From NCBI GenBank assembly GCA_963720785.1, contig CAVRGQ010000004.1, forward strand, positions 434,001 through 498,000: DNA of 64,000 nucleotides, written 5' to 3'. Position 1 is the stretch's first letter. Each line of letters starts with the position of its first letter. The notes under the pieces are model-generated. The model searched no databases. It had not been told where the DNA came from and saw only the letters and a program-made list of their open reading frames with translations. The translations under genes were made by a program, and so were the position numbers. Of this stretch, positions 62,433-64,000 are shown in pieces. This stretch comes from CAVRGQ01 sp963720785 (lineage in GTDB: Bacteria; Actinomycetota; Acidimicrobiia; IMCC26256; DASPTH01).

Positions 62433-63335
62433 ATGGCCGGTCTCCCCACGCTGCTCGCCTCGATCCCCTCCCCGGAGAGCGGCAACCTCGGCCCGTTCCA
62501 CATGTACGGGATCATGCTCGCCATCGGCGTGCTGGTCGCCGTCTGGATCGCCGAGCGCCGCTGGCGCAGCCGCGGATACCCGCACGACGGGATCTACGAC
62601 ATCGCCTTCTGGGTCGTCGTGTGGGGCGTGATCGGGGCCCGCCTCTACCACGTCGTCACCGACTACCAGCTCTTCACCGACGACCCGCTCCGAGCGTTCG
62701 CGATCTGGCGCGGCGGCCTCGGGATCTGGGGTGCGGTGCTCGGCGGGGGCATCGCGGTGGTGGTCGTCACCTGGCGGCGCAAGATGGACACCCTCGCGGT
62801 CACCGACGTGATGGCCGTCGGCATCGTGCTCGCGCAGGGGATCGGCCGCTGGGGCAACTGGTTCAACCAGGAGCTCTTCGGGAAGCCGAGCACGCTGCCG
62901 TGGGCGCTCGAGATCGCGCCGCAACACCGACCCCTGGGGTACGCGCAGTACGCGACCTTCCAACCCACCTTCCTGTACGAGTCGCTGTTCTGTTTCGCCG
63001 TGGCCGGTGCCCTGGTCCTCGCCGAGCGGCGGTTCCGCCTGCACAAGGGTCAGACCTTTGCGCTCTACGTGATGCTCTACTGCTTCGGGCGCTTCTGGTT
63101 CGAGAACCTGCGGATCGACCCGGCGCACCATGTCGCCGGATTGCGCATCAACGCGTGGGTGTCGATCGGCGTGCTCCTCGCCGCGTTGGCATGGTTCCTC
63201 TGGCTCGGAAAACACTCGTCGCACCAGCGGCGCCCCGGAGATCCGCCGTGCGACATGTCGGGAAACTCCGTCGCCGGCGGGAATGACGGGGCCGGAGAGC
63301 AGGATTCTCCGGATACGACCGGAGCGGCAACATAA
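62433..63335 (+). CDS. lgt: Prolipoprotein diacylglyceryl transferase Lgt
   Basis: A 300-residue membrane enzyme that attaches diacylglycerol to the lipobox cysteine. The Lgt signature is GIGRWGNWFNQELFG, preceded by GARLYHVVTDY, with about seven spans. The C-terminal 45 residues are polar and cytoplasmic. ATG 62433 is preferred over ATG 62423, which is in another frame. It starts 73 bases from the divergent lipoprotein gene. Confidence 0.92.
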   Translation: MAGLPTLLASIPSPESGNLGPFHMYGIMLAIGVLVAVWIAERRWRSRGYPHDGIYDIAFWVVVWGVIGARLYHVVTDYQLFTDDPLRAFAIWRGGLGIWGAVLGGGIAVVVVTWRRKMDTLAVTDVMAVGIVLAQGIGRWGNWFNQELFGKPSTLPWALEIAPQHRPLGYAQYATFQPTFLYESLFCFAVAGALVLAERRFRLHKGQTFALYVMLYCFGRFWFENLRIDPAHHVAGLRINAWVSIGVLLAALAWFLWLGKHSSHQRRPGDPPCDMSGNSVAGGNDGAGEQDSPDTTGAAT

Positions 63336-63395
63336 CCTGTCGTGATCCTCGCCCCTCTCCCCAGTGGGCGGACGTCTCCAGAGGCAGGTTCCACC

Positions 63396-64000
63396 GTGGC
63401 CGACACCCTGACTCCTCCCGCTGCGCCCGCGCCCGCCGCGACGGGAATCGCCGCCCGCGCCGTGGGCGCGTCGAAGATCTACGGCTCGGGCGAAGCCGAG
63501 GTGCGCGCGCTCGACGAGATCAACGTCGAGTTCGCACGTGGCCGTCTCACCGCGATCATGGGCCCGTCGGGCTCGGGCAAGTCCACGTTGCTGCACTGCC
63601 TCGCCGGCCTCGATCGGTTGACCTCGGGCAGCATCTTCCTGGGCGACGCCGAGATCTCGTCGATGAACGAGAAGCAGCTCACGGTGATCCGCCGCGACAA
63701 GCTCGGCTTCATCTTCCAGGCCTACAACCTGATCCCCACGCTCGACGCGCTCGAGAACATGACGCTGCCGATGTCGCTCGCCGGTCGCAAGCCCGACCCC
63801 GCGTGGCTCGAGACCGTCGTCACCACCGTGAGCCTGAAGGACCGCCTCACGCACCGTCCCGCGGAGCTGTCGGGTGGTCAGCAGCAGCGCGTCGCCGTCG
63901 CACGCGCCCTGCTCAGCCGGCCCGAGATCGTCTTCGCCGACGAGCCCACCGGCAACCTCGACTCCAAGTCGGGCGCGGAGATCCTCACGTTCATGCGCAA
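63396..64000 (+). CDS. ABC transporter ATP-binding protein, LolD/MacB type (partial)
   Basis: The frame runs off the right edge, so only the first 201 codons are seen. A Pro/Ala-rich start (LTPPAAPAPAATGIAARAVG) leads to Walker A GPSGSGKST, the Q-loop LGFIFQAYNLIPTLDALENM, the signature LSGGQQQR and Walker B IVFADEPTGNLD. A permease is expected beyond the edge. An in-frame GTG at 63342 would add 18 residues; GTG 63396 gives the more compact protein. Confidence 0.88.
   Translation, partial: MADTLTPPAAPAPAATGIAARAVGASKIYGSGEAEVRALDEINVEFARGRLTAIMGPSGSGKSTLLHCLAGLDRLTSGSIFLGDAEISSMNEKQLTVIRRDKLGFIFQAYNLIPTLDALENMTLPMSLAGRKPDPAWLETVVTTVSLKDRLTHRPAELSGGQQQRVAVARALLSRPEIVFADEPTGNLDSKSGAEILTFMR

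Noticed and set aside
1..64000. CRISPR arrays, tRNA/rRNA genes, insertion sequences
   Set aside because: No regularly spaced repeats of 25-40 bases, no tRNA T-loop/acceptor pattern, no transposase or rRNA segments were noticed. The tandem repeats found are units of 9-13 bases without spacers.

Overview
The window is about 70% GC and comes from an actinobacterium, most likely from the Acidimicrobiia or a nearby lineage. I infer this from the codon use, frequent GTG starts, many GTGA/ATGA stop-start overlaps, four cytochrome P450s, a wax-ester synthase/DGAT, a PAC2 protein, a large NAD-glutamate dehydrogenase and steroid/lipid-type catabolic genes. I see no rRNA, tRNA, insertion sequence, phage or CRISPR array. 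About 35 single-base reading-frame breaks interrupt otherwise well conserved genes. They are densest at 5.7-12 kb and absent after about 56 kb. They look like consensus errors in a draft assembly, so I annotate such genes as whole loci and give the approximate break points.

Layout. 0-5.7 kb: a nitrilase-family hydrolase and a CocE-type hydrolase, a P450, a thioredoxin-DUF302 pair behind a CsoR/CstR-like palindrome, a SnoaL-like protein and a cupin. 5.7-16.4 kb: a nitrogen-scavenging locus. Allophanate hydrolase, a urea/guanidine carboxylase and two DUF1989 proteins lie on the minus strand. A TetR regulator and an NMT1-type ABC importer diverge from them. 16.4-24 kb: NudC, an epimerase-like fragment, a coupled enoyl-CoA hydratase/P450/TetR operon, two alpha/beta hydrolases and a wax synthase. 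24.2-28.1 kb: a cobalamin-binding, CarH-like regulator coupled to a MacB-type ABC system. 28-36.5 kb: DinB and an unknown protein, a P450, a probable nitric-oxide operon (Rrf2, YwiC, RIC-like, truncated haemoglobin), PAC2, an internally deleted MFS gene, an EAL phosphodiesterase facing a NarL-type response regulator, and DUF1697.

36.5-44.3 kb: a lipid/steroid-type catabolic block (SDR, thiolase-like protein with DUF35 partner, cyclase-family hydrolase, P450, amidohydrolase, SnoaL-like protein, atypical SDR). 44.3-48.9 kb: an ECF sigma factor, a membrane anti-sigma-like protein, two Ala/Pro-rich exported proteins, ApbE and a ferric-reductase-like membrane protein. I consider this the best candidate for an undescribed system: a sigma-controlled, flavin-based redox module outside the cytoplasm. 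48.9-64 kb: flavin reductase, a zinc-ribbon miniprotein, the large glutamate dehydrogenase, a CrtI-like oxidoreductase, an orphan ABC ATPase, a secreted transglycosylase-like protein, an ABC1 kinase, a Fpg-family glycosylase, DUF427, a lipoprotein, Lgt, and the start of a LolD-like ATPase cut by the window edge.

The non-coding DNA also carries signal. Two near-identical long inverted repeats (39.05 and 54.49 kb, perhaps a third relative at 23.1 kb) sit between convergent genes. Short tandem repeats precede the ECF gene, the orphan ABC gene and the ABC1 kinase. Palindromes lie in several promoters.
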